A stretch of DNA of 64,000 bases from Mycetohabitans sp. B8 (GCF_021991875.1 NZ_JAHLKR010000016.1:372001-436000); one strand, 5' to 3'; counted from the first letter of the stretch, positions 27,040 through 37,707 are shown. The notes: a model not told the origin generated them from the letters alone. Program-made: numbers and translations.

Positions 27040-27906
27040 TTACGCGGCGGGACGAACCGGCGTCACCGTCGAATCGGTGCGCTGCAACGCCACCACAAAA
27101 GCATCTGCAAGCGTCGATTTGGTCGTCACATTGGTCAAATCGACGCCAAGATGGACAATCGTCTGCGCAATCTGGGGACGGATGCCACTGATAATGCAAT
27201 CTGCACCCATCAATCGCGCTGCCGCCACGGTCTTGAGCAGATGCTGAGCCACCAGCGTATCGACGGTTGGCACGCCCGTGATGTCGATGATGGCCAGACT
27301 CGCGCCAGTTTCCACAATTTTCTGCAGCAGGCTTTCCATCACCACTTGAGTGCGACCTGAGTCGAGCGTACCGATCAATGGCAACGCCAGAATGCCATGC
27401 CACAATTGCACGACGGGCGTTGACAACTCCAGCAGTTCCTCCTGCTGCCGAGAGATGATCGCTTCGCGGCTGCGCTGGTAGATTTCAGTCGTATAAAGAC
27501 CCAACGCGTCAAGCAATTCGTTCACCGCCCAGCCGGTATCAGCGAGCATGGTGGGATTGTCAGCGAATTGTGCGCTCAGTCGCGCGTACAGCGGCCGCTT
27601 CAACGAGAACACAAACGTCGCCGTCTCGACCGGCGTGAACCCAATCTTAGCGCGGTGCGCGGACATTTCGGCAAGAAACGCACGCACCGGCTCCCACTGC
27701 GCATCCCCTGCGTCCAACGATGACGTGCACTCGAGCGTATCGAGAAACACATCGAGAAACCCACGGAATTGATCCCGGGCCTCGGCTTCCGTAGCCAACC
27801 CTCGACGCAATGCGACCGGCAAATGCTGATCGACCCATTCGGATAACAGCACAGCGCGATGTTGACGAAGTATGTCAGCGAGGCCCGCTCCGCTGGCAGT
27901 ATTCAT
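27040..27906 (-). CDS. rsbR: Stressosome sensor protein RsbR
   Basis: A 288-residue stressosome scaffold and sensor. The N-terminal all-helical domain (about 1-150) contains EARDQFRGFLDVFLDTLE and KIGFTPVETATFVFSLKRPL, the non-haem globin-like RsbR sensory pattern (RsbRD_N-like). A linker helix leads to the C-terminal STAS domain (about 155-275): PVVQLWHGILALPLIGTLDS, AIIDITGVPTVDTLVAQHLLK and GIRPQIAQTIVHLGVDL. The two Thr that RsbT phosphorylates in the Bacillus protein are conserved (VDT and AQT). First gene of the operon, with GGAG about 8 nt before the ATG. The signal sensed by the N-domain is unknown. Confidence 0.92.
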   Translation of the reverse strand: MNTASGAGLADILRQHRAVLLSEWVDQHLPVALRRGLATEAEARDQFRGFLDVFLDTLECTSSLDAGDAQWEPVRAFLAEMSAHRAKIGFTPVETATFVFSLKRPLYARLSAQFADNPTMLADTGWAVNELLDALGLYTTEIYQRSREAIISRQQEELLELSTPVVQLWHGILALPLIGTLDSGRTQVVMESLLQKIVETGASLAIIDITGVPTVDTLVAQHLLKTVAAARLMGADCIISGIRPQIAQTIVHLGVDLTNVTTKSTLADAFVVALQRTDSTVTPVRPAA

Positions 27907-28107
27907 GCGATCTCCGCTTAGCAGATAGTCAATGATGCGGTTAAAAATAGAAGGGCAGCACCTTACTATAGTTCTTCACGACAATAAATGTTGCGAGCAC
28001 AAATGTCCGGATTTGCATCATGGGTGACGGGCACACATCCAGTGATCGGGTAATCCGCCCAAAAATTCGGTGGGTCAGCATGAGAATTGCAATAGCAACT
28101 CGAATCG

Positions 28108-28287
28108 TTCAACGGCACGTTGCAGGCCGATGCCTATGGCGGATACCAGGCGGTTTACAGAACCAAGCGAGTCGCCGAAGCGGCTTGTTGGGCGCATGTC
28201 GGGCGGCAACTCTGCAAACTGCATGCTGCGCGGCCGAATGCCTTGAACACCGAAGCGCTGGAACGCATCGGCGCGCCGGTTGCGTGA
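28108..28287 (+). pseudogene. IS66-family transposase (TnpC) internal fragment
   Basis: Read from 28108, the plus strand gives FNGTLQADAYGGYQAVYRTK, then RVAEAACWAHVGRQLCKLHA and ARPNALNTEALERIGA before a stop. This is the DAYxGYxxLY...EAxCWAHxRRxxxxL block of IS66 TnpC, part of its DDE region. Only about 60 of roughly 500 residues remain. The gap between rsbR and this fragment (27907-28107) contains the rsbR leader and nothing else I recognise. Confidence 0.75.
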
Positions 28288-28330
28288 ACATGACCAGATG
28301 GATTTGTCGTAGTCAACTCATTTCGGACAG

Positions 28331-29124
<794 letters not shown>

Positions 29125-29633
29125 TCACGATTATCTTCCTATCGACATGTCCGAGGAAATTAGACCATGATACCCAAATTGTTTTAGCTAAGAACGTGCC
29201 AAGCCTCGCTGATAGGTTGACACAGTGAATGATTTACCTTACGCTGTTTCTTCCAAGTTTCGGATTTATCTTTTAAATGCTTGTCGTTTAAGCAAGGGTA
29301 ATGACATTGAGTGCGTCATGGCGGGTGCTTTACAGTCTTTTTTCCAGGCGCTAAGCGTTGCGATTAGCTGAAACTTTGTAGCGGCTTCTGACAGCTGGGC
29401 ACAGTGTTTGCGAACGTGAAACAATTAACGTCAAGCTGATTGATTATTCAACGGATGCATTGCCGTAGCCGTATGGCTAAATAAAAGTGATGTCTGGAGC
29501 GTTATGCTCAGCGTTTCCGCTAAAGCGCGACACAAATTGATTGTGGCATGGTCAGCGGCGGGCCAAGTGACACGAATGGCGCCCTGACGCGTGCCGATGC
29601 GTGGCCCTGGTCGCCGCAATGAATGGTTAGGGT

Positions 29634-29894
29634 GTTGTCGCCGACAAAGGCTACGATAGCGAGGCGCTCGTCAAGCAAATCGAAGCGAGCGGCGCACAAG
29701 CGGCCATTGCGCCACGCGCCCATCGGCGCCACCGGCGCACTTTCGATCGTTTGCAGTATCGCTGCCGCAATATCATCAAGCGCTTTTTCAGTCGCATTAA
29801 ACAGTTTCGCCGTCTCGCTACTCGTTATGACAAACTCGCTCGCAACTTCCTTGCTTTTGTTCAACTCGCCTGCGCCTTTGCCCCCAAGCTTTAA
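29634..29894 (+). pseudogene. IS5-family transposase C-terminal fragment
   Basis: Plus-strand reading gives VVADKGYDSEALVKQIEASG, then AQAAIAPRAHRRHRRTFDRL, YRCRNIIKRFFSRIKQFRRL and ATRYDKLARNFLAFVQLACA ending FAPKL. This is the C-terminal DDE block of IS5-group (IS427-like) transposases, with the final Glu position replaced in NIIKRFFSRIK (usually IENFFxxLK). Upstream (29500-29630) only a weak trace in another frame remains. Region 29171-29500 has no gene I can support. The fragment ends 70 nt before the NRPS start. Confidence 0.8.
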
Positions 29895-29963
29895 TTGAAC
29901 ACGACCTAGTTTTCACACCTATTAAATGTTAGGCTAATTGGCCGACCCAATCGGAGCTTTGTT

Positions 29964-32900
29964 ATGGATGCTAGTGTCACGCCTGTTACGTATGCATTAT
30001 CCACTGCCCAAACGGAGGTCTGGCTCGCGCAACAGCTTCATCCCGACAGCCCAGTCTACAACCTCGCACAATATACGGTGATCGAAGGCGCGATTGATCC
30101 TGACGCCTTTAAAGCGGCATTGCGCCAAGTCATTGACGAGGCCGATACTCTGCGCTTGCAATTTATCGACAGCGATGACGGGCTGCGGCAGAGGATCGGT
30201 TCACCCGCCTGGTCAGTGCCGGTGCTGGACCTCACAACAGAAGCCGATCCTCAGGCAGCGGCCCAAGCGTGGATGCGGGCTGATTATCAGCAGCCGGTGA
30301 ATCTGATGCAGGGACCACTTTTTTGCTATGCGTTGCTAAAAGTTGCGCCTGCGCAATGGATTTGGTATCAGCGTACTCACGCTATCATCATAGACCGGTA
30401 CACGTTTTTCCTCATCGCGCAGCGTGTCGCCCAAGTGTACAGCGCGATGTGTGAGGGTATCGAGCCTGATCCGTGTACTTTCGGTTCAGTACTGAAGTTC
30501 CTGGAAAGCGAAGCACAGTACCAGAATTCCGCCCAGTTAGCACGAGACGAAGCCTATTGGCTCAAGCAGTGTGCGGATTGGCCCCAACCCGCTACGCTGG
30601 CGAGCCACAGCGTACCTGCATCGCGGCATCGGCTGCGCCAGACGACTTACTTGACGACACAAGCGGTGGAGGGCTATGCCTCCAATGCAAACCAGCTGGG
30701 GCAGCTCTTGAGCGCTGCACTGGCCGCGTATCTGTATCGGATGACTGGCGCGCAGGACGTGGTACTGGGCTTACCGGTCACTGCCGACCCCAGTGCTGAC
30801 CGGCCCATCCCCGGCACGCTCGCCAATAGGGTTCCCCTGCGGTTCACGCTTGAACCAGACATGAACCTGTCGTCGTTGATGCAGCAGGCAGCGCAGCAGA
30901 TCCAGCACGGATGCCCGTATCAACGCTATCCGAATAAAGCGTTACGGCGTCAATTCGGCCCTACGGTCAACGTGATGCCGTTCGATTACGGCCTGTCTTT
31001 TGGCAAGCACACAGCGAAGCATCATCCTTTGCTCAATGGTCCCGTCGAAGATTTAATGCTTGACGCCTATTGGACACCGGCCAGCCATCAATTACGGATT
31101 GGCTTTCATGCTAACCCCACACTTTACAATGAAGATGAGCTGACTATTCACCAACGCCGTTTTATCCAGTTTCTTGAAGCGCTGGCTGTTGAGCCTACAC
31201 GATCGATCAGCGATATCGATTTGCTTGATGCTGTGGAACGACATCGGTTGCTGGTTGAATGGAACGCCACGGAGCGTGATTATCCATCGGGCCTGGGCAT
31301 CCATCAGTTATTCGAAGCACAAGTCGCGCGCACGCCGGATGCGGTCGCGCTCGTCCATGAAGGCCAGGCACTGACGTATGCCACACTGAATGCCTGGGCT
31401 AACCGTCTTGCGCACCGGCTGATTGAACTGGGGGTGAAACCCGATACACGCGTGGCCGTCTGCATGGAGCGCTCCCCAGCCATGGTCATCGGGCTGCTTG
31501 CGATCCTAAAGGCGGGTGGCGCCTATGTGCCGCTCGATCCGGCCTATCCAGCCGAGCGGCTGGCCTACATGCTAGAAGACAGCGTGCCGCAGGCAGTGCT
31601 GGTCCAGGCTGTGACACGGGACTTAATCGGCAAGCGGCCGGTACCGGTTATCGATTTAGATGCCAGCGCTGAACGGGACTACCCGGAACATGATCCACGC
31701 GTGCCGTCCTTGACACCTCATCACCCAGCATACGTAGTCTATACCTCTGGCTCTACCGGTCAGCCCAAGGGGGTAGAAGCCACCGTCGAGGGGCTGGCTA
31801 ACCGCCTGCTGTGGTTTGCCCTGGATGTACTAAAAGAACCGCCGGTCACTGCACTAAAAACGAGTATCGGTTTTGTGGATTCGGTCACCGAGGTTTTGGG
31901 GACATTGCTTGCTGGCGGCAGCTTGATTGTATTTGACAACGCTACATTTAAAGACGCGTCCTTATTCGCGCGACGCTTGAGGCAAACCGGCGTGTCCCAT
32001 TTGATTGTCGTGCCGTCGCTGCTCAAATACCTGTTGGAAAATGAGAACGATCAGCTCGACAGGTTGCAAGTCATCATATGCAGTGGCGAGCGGCTAGCGC
32101 CTGAGCTGGCACGGCGGGTTGCCGCGCTACGGCCGGACATCCGATTGCTCAATTTTTATGGGTCGTCGGAAGTCAATGGCGACGTCACGTTCTATGAATA
32201 TGGCAGCGTGGATCAAATACCGCCCCAAACGGTCATTGGGCGTCCCATCGCAAACACGCAAATCTACATTCTTGACCGCTATAGCCGGCCGGTACCACCG
32301 GGCGTGGCCGGAGAAATCCATGTCGGTGGGGTGAGTGTCGCCCGAGGCTATTTAAACCGCCCCGAGCTCACCGCCGAGCGTTTCGTCGTCAATCCATTTC
32401 AAAACGGCGCTCAAGGACGAATGTACAAGACAGGCGACCTAGGCCGTTGGCTGGCGGATGGCAATATCGAGTACTTGGGCCGCGATGATCATCAGGTCAA
32501 GATCCGCGGTTTTAGAATCGAGCTTGGCGAGATCGAAGCACAACTTGCCAGACACCCACTAGTGCGCAATGCTGCCGTGCTCGCGTGCGGCGAGGGTAAT
32601 GACAGGCGGCTTGTCGCTTATGTCGAAGCCGAGCCCGCCGAACAGCTCGCCGGCACGCTGCGCGCCCAGGTGGCCGCAGCGCTGCCCGACTATATGGTGC
32701 CGGCAGCCTTTGTGCGGCTCGATGCGTTCCCCTTAACAGCGAACGGCAAGTTGGACCGGCGTGCGTTGCCCGAGCCCGACGCCGACGCGTTCGTGCATCA
32801 AGCGTATGAGGCGCCGCAAGGCGAGCTCGAGACGACGCTGGCGGCGATCTGGGCCGAGCTATTGGGTGTCGAACGTGTGGGCCGGCATGATAGCTTCTTT

Positions 32901-35900
32901 GCACTGGGCGGCCATTCGCTGCTCGCGGTGCAGTTGATGGAGCGGCTGCGGCGTCAGGGCTTGAGTGTGTCGGTGCGGGCGCTGTTTGACACGCCGGTGC
33001 TCAGTGCGTTGGCGCAGCAAGTGGGCCAACACCGGGAAGTGGTGGTGCCTGCGAATGCGATCACGCCCGACACGACTGCGATCACGCCAGCCATGCTGCC
33101 GCTGATTGACTTAACGCAGGCTGACATCGACCGGATCGTCGAGCAGGTGCCGCAAGGCGTGGCGAACATCCAGGACATTTATGCGCTCTCGCCGCTGCAG
33201 GACGGCATCCTGTTTCACCATCTGCTGGCCACCGAAGGCGATCCGTATTTGCTGACCGCCCAACTGGCCTTTGATAGCCGCGCGCGGCTCGATCAGTATC
33301 TGGAAGCTGTCCAGCAGGTCATCCACCGGCACGATATTTTGCGCACCGCGTTTGTGTGGCAGGGCTTATCCACGCCTGCGCAGGTGGTCTGGCGCCGGGC
33401 GCGGCTGTCGGTCACTGAGCTCACGTTGGACCCGGCCGATGGACCGATTGCGGAGCAGTTGGCGCAGCGCTTGGATCCGCGGCGCTACCGTGTGGATTTG
33501 ACGCAGGCGCCGCTGCTGCGCTGTGCGGTGGCGCAAGACACCGATGGCCGCTGGCTGCTCGTCGAGCTACTGCATCATTTAATTGGCGACCGCACAACAT
33601 GGGAAGTAATGCACACGGAGGTGCAGGCGTTCATCGAGGGCCGAGGTGACGCGCTGCCGCCGGCGCAGCCGTTCCGTCATTTGGTCGCGCAGGCCAGGCT
33701 GGGCGTGAGTGAAGCCGAGCATGAGCGTTTCTTCACCGGCATGCTTGCTGACATCGACGAGCCGACGCTGCCGTTTGGGCTCACCGATGTGCATCGCGAT
33801 GGCCGTGATGTGACCGAGTCACATCGCAAGTTGCCGCCGGCGCTCAATGATCAGTTGCGCGCGCACGCGAAACGCCTGGGGGTGAGCTTGGCGAGCCTGT
33901 GTCATCTGGCGTGGGCGCAGGTGCTCGCGCGCGCGAGCGGCCAACCACGCGTGGTATTTGGCACGGTGCTGTTCGGGCGCATGCATGCCGGCGATGGCGC
34001 GCACAGCGCGATGGGGCTCTTTATCAATACGCTGCCGCTGTGCGTGGATTTGGACGGCAGCGTCCAGGACAGCGTGCGGCACACGCACGCACGGCTCGCG
34101 GCGCTGCTCGAGCATGAACATGCGTCGCTAACGCTGGCGCAGCGCTGCAGTGGCGTGCCGGCGGGCACGCCCCTATTTAATGCGTTGCTCAATTATCGGC
34201 ACAATGCGATGGATTCGAGCGGGCACAGCGGGCTACCGGGTGTGGAGCTGCTCAGCGCGCAGGAGCGCACCAATTATCCGCTCATACTGTCAGTCGAGGA
34301 CGATGGACAAACGTTGGGGCTCACGGCGCAGAGCGTGTCGTCGCTGGAGCCCGAGCGGGTGTGCGCGTATATGCAGCAGGCGCTACAAAGCTTGGCCGAC
34401 GTGCTCGAGGCGGCGCCCGACACCGCGGTGCAGCAGTTGCAGGTGCTGCCCGACGCAGAGCGCCAGTTGCTGCTTGACACGTGGAACGCGACGCAGCAGG
34501 ACTATCCATCGCACTTATGCATCCATCAGCTGTTCGAGGCGCAGGTGGCGCGCACGCCTGAGGCCACCGCGCTCGTGTACGAAGATCAAACGCTCAGCTA
34601 TGCGCAGCTCAATGCACGCGCGAACCGCCTCGCGCATCGGTTGATCGAGTTGGGGGTGCAGCCCGACGTGCGGGTGGCGCTGTGTGTCGAGCGCTCGCCG
34701 GCGCTGGTGGTGGGGCTGCTGGCGATCCTTAAAGCGGGGGGCGCGTATGTGCCGCTGGATCCGGCGTATCCGGGCGAGCGCTTGGCGTACATTCTGAGTG
34801 ATGCGGCGCCGGCGATGGTGCTGGCCGATGCGACCGGGCGCGCTGCGTTGGGGGACGCGGCGCTCGCCTCCCGCACCGTGCTCGATCCAAATGCGCTGCC
34901 GGCGTTGCCGGACACGAATCCGTCGGTAGCCAAATTGACGGCCCGGCATCTAGCGTATGTAATCTATACGTCGGGTTCCACTGGCACGCCCAAAGGGGTG
35001 ATGGTCGAGCACCGTAGTGTGGCCAACCTGTGTGCCTGGCATAACCGTACGTTTGGCGTGCAAAGCGGTTGTCGCAGCGCCCTCACGGCAGGCATGGCAT
35101 TTGACGCCAGCGCATGGGAGCTTTGGCCGAGTCTGATCGGCGGTGGGACGTTGTTTATCCCTTCGCAAGCGGTTTGCAAAGAGGTGCCGGCGCTGCTGCA
35201 ATGGTGGCAGCAACAACCCTTGGATGTGACTTTTCTGGTCACACCGCTGGCTGAGATGGCATTGGCCGATCAGCGAACGCCTGCCGAGCTGCGTTATTTG
35301 CTCACGGGAGGCGAGTGTTTCCCTCAGTTGACGCAGCCCTTACCGGCTGAACTGACCCTGGTCAATCAATACGGTCCGACTGAAACCACGGTCGTGGCAA
35401 CTTCTGGGCAGCTGAGCGCTGAAGACACGCTTCCTCATATTGGCCGGCCGATTGCGAACACGCGCATTTATTTGCTCGATCGCTACGGGCAGCCGGTGCC
35501 GCTGGGCGCGGTCGGGGAGCTCTATATTGGCGGCGCGGGGGTGGCCCGTGGCTATCTGAATCGCCCGGAGCTCACCGCTGAGCGCTTTGTGCCGGATCCG
35601 TTCTCAAGTGAAGCGGATGCGCGGCTGTATAAGACCGGGGATATGGCGCGTTACTTGCCCGATGGCAATCTGGTGTTTCTGGGGCGCAACGATGACCAAG
35701 TCAAAGTTCGCGGCTTTCGCATTGAGCCGGGTGAGATCGAAGCGTGCTTGACCGCGCACCCGCAGGTGCGGGATGCGGTGGTGCTCGCGTGCGGTGAGGG
35801 CTCGGATAAGCGGCTCGTGGCCTATGTGCAAGCCGAAGCGAACGAACAACTCGCGAGCACACTGCGCGCCCATGTCGCAGCCAACTTGCCCGAATATATG

Positions 35901-37508
35901 GTGCCCAGTGCGTTCGTGCGGCTCGACGCGTGGCCGCTGACGCCAAACGGCAAGCTCGATCGGCGTGCACTGCCCGAGCCCGACGCCGACGCGCTCGCGC
36001 ATCAAGCGTATGAGGCGCCGCAAGGCGAGCTCGAGACGACGCTGGCCCAAATCTGGTCCAAGCTGTTGGGTGTGGAGCAGGTGGGCCGTCACGACAGCTT
36101 TTTTGCGCTGGGCGGCCATTCGTTGCTTGCGGTACAACTTGTCTTGTTAGTACAAAAAAGCTTCAACGTAGAAATTTCTGTACGAATATTGTTTGAGGCC
36201 CCCAGTGTTGCAAAGCTCGCTGAACGTCTCGAGTCCAATGCGCTTGACGCAACCCAGACAGAAAACGCTATTGAAACAACACAATTGATGAAGAGCGATG
36301 CAGCGCTCACCTCTGATCTCACTAAGCAAACTTTGCCGGGTACGTCCAGAAGCACTTGGCAGCAGGTGCTGTTAACCGGTGCGACGGGATTCGTAGGCCG
36401 TTATTTATTAATAGAACTCCTTCGCCAAACCAATGCACATATTATTTGCCTGGTAAAATCTAATAATGAGCATGAGGCCAGGAGCCGGATTTTGTCTGCT
36501 TTAGAGGAAATAGGGCAATCCAATCTGGATCAGTGCCGTATTTCAGTGCTCTGTGGGAATCTGGCGCAGGCCAAACTGGGCCTGACAGAAACGCAATTGG
36601 CGGGATTGGCGGATAATCTTGACGCGATCATTCATAACGGCGCAATGGTCAATCATTTCTTTTCTTATCGTGAATTGCGTCAAGCCAATGTACTGGCCAC
36701 TGATACGCTTGTGCGCGTTGCAGCAACCGGTCGAGAAAAAAGTTTACACTACATCTCAACATTATCCGTGGCTCCAGAGAAAGCCCCACTCCCCTTCACC
36801 GAGGACAGCGACATATCCATGGAGCCGGTTCCCAATGGTTATGTGCAAAGCAAATGGGTTGCAGAGCATTTGATTAACGTAGCAGCTGCGCAGGGCATTC
36901 CTTGCGGGATTCACCGCCTTGCTCATATCACTGCAGATTCTACGACCGGATACTGCAATACGGAAGACAGGGTTTATCGTATGATTCGTGCGATTGCGAG
37001 GCTGGGTGTTGCATTTGACGCTAATGAACTTTACCTGCAAACACCCGTGGATCATGCTGCACACGCCATTGTCAAGTTGGCGCTGCATCAAAAAGAATGC
37101 CGCCAAGTGACACACATTATGGGTCATCAATCAATGGAATTAGATAAATTCATCTCCCAGATGAATAATAATGGCGTGGAAATTAGCGATAAAAAAGCAA
37201 GCCTTCATACATGGCTTGAGAAGCTCAAATATATGGCGGAGAAAACACTGGATGATAATCTGATGAAATTAAGCTCTATTGCGGATGAGATTCTAGATTC
37301 TGCTCATGAAGTAAAATCTAATATCAAAGAAGAATCTAACACGTGGTGCGCCAAGAAGACGAGTACAGAACTTTCTAAACTTAATTTTCGCTATCCCGAT
37401 CTATCCGAATCTTATATTCGATTAATTATAGATTTTCTGGCAAATAAATATCTTAAAAAAGAATTTGATGATAAGGGCTATCAAATAGCTAAATGTCAAT
37501 TAGAGTAA
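29964..37508 (+). CDS. Two-module NRPS, C*-A-PCP-C(dual E/C)-A-PCP-reductase; A1 likely beta-alanine
   Basis: A 2514-residue NRPS. C1 (about 8-430) reads H139-A-I-I-I-D-R145 where HHxxxDG is expected: the second, catalytic His is Ala. A1 (about 455-850; YTSGSTGQPKG core) has pocket residues V-D-T-S-I-S-F-G-D, which resemble beta-alanine codes. PCP1 carrier Ser985. C2 (about 1045-1470) has an intact HH (1204-1205) and Asp1209, plus HHLLATEGD at 1085, the signature of dual epimerisation/condensation domains. A2 (about 1490-1890) pocket D-A-W-A-L-G-Q-V-V, aliphatic type, substrate uncertain. PCP2 Ser2053. The C-terminus (about 2130-2514) is a thioester reductase (VLLTGATGFVGRYLL, GYVQSKW), so release gives an aldehyde or alcohol. 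GGAG precedes the ATG. From about 36130 the DNA becomes AT-rich, suggesting a joined-on reductase. panP follows. Confidence 0.9.
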   Translation: MDASVTPVTYALSTAQTEVWLAQQLHPDSPVYNLAQYTVIEGAIDPDAFKAALRQVIDEADTLRLQFIDSDDGLRQRIGSPAWSVPVLDLTTEADPQAAAQAWMRADYQQPVNLMQGPLFCYALLKVAPAQWIWYQRTHAIIIDRYTFFLIAQRVAQVYSAMCEGIEPDPCTFGSVLKFLESEAQYQNSAQLARDEAYWLKQCADWPQPATLASHSVPASRHRLRQTTYLTTQAVEGYASNANQLGQLLSAALAAYLYRMTGAQDVVLGLPVTADPSADRPIPGTLANRVPLRFTLEPDMNLSSLMQQAAQQIQHGCPYQRYPNKALRRQFGPTVNVMPFDYGLSFGKHTAKHHPLLNGPVEDLMLDAYWTPASHQLRIGFHANPTLYNEDELTIHQRRFIQFLEALAVEPTRSISDIDLLDAVERHRLLVEWNATERDYPSGLGIHQLFEAQVARTPDAVALVHEGQALTYATLNAWANRLAHRLIELGVKPDTRVAVCMERSPAMVIGLLAILKAGGAYVPLDPAYPAERLAYMLEDSVPQAVLVQAVTRDLIGKRPVPVIDLDASAERDYPEHDPRVPSLTPHHPAYVVYTSGSTGQPKGVEATVEGLANRLLWFALDVLKEPPVTALKTSIGFVDSVTEVLGTLLAGGSLIVFDNATFKDASLFARRLRQTGVSHLIVVPSLLKYLLENENDQLDRLQVIICSGERLAPELARRVAALRPDIRLLNFYGSSEVNGDVTFYEYGSVDQIPPQTVIGRPIANTQIYILDRYSRPVPPGVAGEIHVGGVSVARGYLNRPELTAERFVVNPFQNGAQGRMYKTGDLGRWLADGNIEYLGRDDHQVKIRGFRIELGEIEAQLARHPLVRNAAVLACGEGNDRRLVAYVEAEPAEQLAGTLRAQVAAALPDYMVPAAFVRLDAFPLTANGKLDRRALPEPDADAFVHQAYEAPQGELETTLAAIWAELLGVERVGRHDSFFALGGHSLLAVQLMERLRRQGLSVSVRALFDTPVLSALAQQVGQHREVVVPANAITPDTTAITPAMLPLIDLTQADIDRIVEQVPQGVANIQDIYALSPLQDGILFHHLLATEGDPYLLTAQLAFDSRARLDQYLEAVQQVIHRHDILRTAFVWQGLSTPAQVVWRRARLSVTELTLDPADGPIAEQLAQRLDPRRYRVDLTQAPLLRCAVAQDTDGRWLLVELLHHLIGDRTTWEVMHTEVQAFIEGRGDALPPAQPFRHLVAQARLGVSEAEHERFFTGMLADIDEPTLPFGLTDVHRDGRDVTESHRKLPPALNDQLRAHAKRLGVSLASLCHLAWAQVLARASGQPRVVFGTVLFGRMHAGDGAHSAMGLFINTLPLCVDLDGSVQDSVRHTHARLAALLEHEHASLTLAQRCSGVPAGTPLFNALLNYRHNAMDSSGHSGLPGVELLSAQERTNYPLILSVEDDGQTLGLTAQSVSSLEPERVCAYMQQALQSLADVLEAAPDTAVQQLQVLPDAERQLLLDTWNATQQDYPSHLCIHQLFEAQVARTPEATALVYEDQTLSYAQLNARANRLAHRLIELGVQPDVRVALCVERSPALVVGLLAILKAGGAYVPLDPAYPGERLAYILSDAAPAMVLADATGRAALGDAALASRTVLDPNALPALPDTNPSVAKLTARHLAYVIYTSGSTGTPKGVMVEHRSVANLCAWHNRTFGVQSGCRSALTAGMAFDASAWELWPSLIGGGTLFIPSQAVCKEVPALLQWWQQQPLDVTFLVTPLAEMALADQRTPAELRYLLTGGECFPQLTQPLPAELTLVNQYGPTETTVVATSGQLSAEDTLPHIGRPIANTRIYLLDRYGQPVPLGAVGELYIGGAGVARGYLNRPELTAERFVPDPFSSEADARLYKTGDMARYLPDGNLVFLGRNDDQVKVRGFRIEPGEIEACLTAHPQVRDAVVLACGEGSDKRLVAYVQAEANEQLASTLRAHVAANLPEYMVPSAFVRLDAWPLTPNGKLDRRALPEPDADALAHQAYEAPQGELETTLAQIWSKLLGVEQVGRHDSFFALGGHSLLAVQLVLLVQKSFNVEISVRILFEAPSVAKLAERLESNALDATQTENAIETTQLMKSDAALTSDLTKQTLPGTSRSTWQQVLLTGATGFVGRYLLIELLRQTNAHIICLVKSNNEHEARSRILSALEEIGQSNLDQCRISVLCGNLAQAKLGLTETQLAGLADNLDAIIHNGAMVNHFFSYRELRQANVLATDTLVRVAATGREKSLHYISTLSVAPEKAPLPFTEDSDISMEPVPNGYVQSKWVAEHLINVAAAQGIPCGIHRLAHITADSTTGYCNTEDRVYRMIRAIARLGVAFDANELYLQTPVDHAAHAIVKLALHQKECRQVTHIMGHQSMELDKFISQMNNNGVEISDKKASLHTWLEKLKYMAEKTLDDNLMKLSSIADEILDSAHEVKSNIKEESNTWCAKKTSTELSKLNFRYPDLSESYIRLIIDFLANKYLKKEFDDKGYQIAKCQLE

Positions 37509-37538
37509 ATTTATTAAAAAGCTTGACCCGATCCGCAA

Positions 37539-37556
37539 ATATGAGAATCCTCATAT
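37539..37556. other. Hairpin just after the NRPS gene
   Basis: ATATGAG, loop AATC, CTCATAT: perfect 7-bp arms 31 nt after the NRPS stop. No T-run follows, so it is not a clear terminator. It lies inside a segment bounded by imperfect inverted copies of GCTTGACC-CGATCCGC (about 37521-37536) and GCGGATCGAGGTCAGC (about 37608-37623), which could be a small miniature-element relic between the NRPS and panP genes. Confidence 0.4.
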
Positions 37557-37707
37557 AAGGTAGAAGGTTCTTTGGTTGGCGGTTTGCGGCTACGTGGACA
37601 TGAACAAGCGGATCGAGGTCAGCCCATACTCAGAGAATGTCGAGGACCGCCACGACTTTTGAGGTCGGTTCGAACGATGCACTAACCAGACTGAACAGGA
37701 ACATATT

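Noticed and set aside
37539-37556. Hairpin as NRPS terminator
   Set aside because: No T-run follows on the plus strand and panP continues on the same strand.
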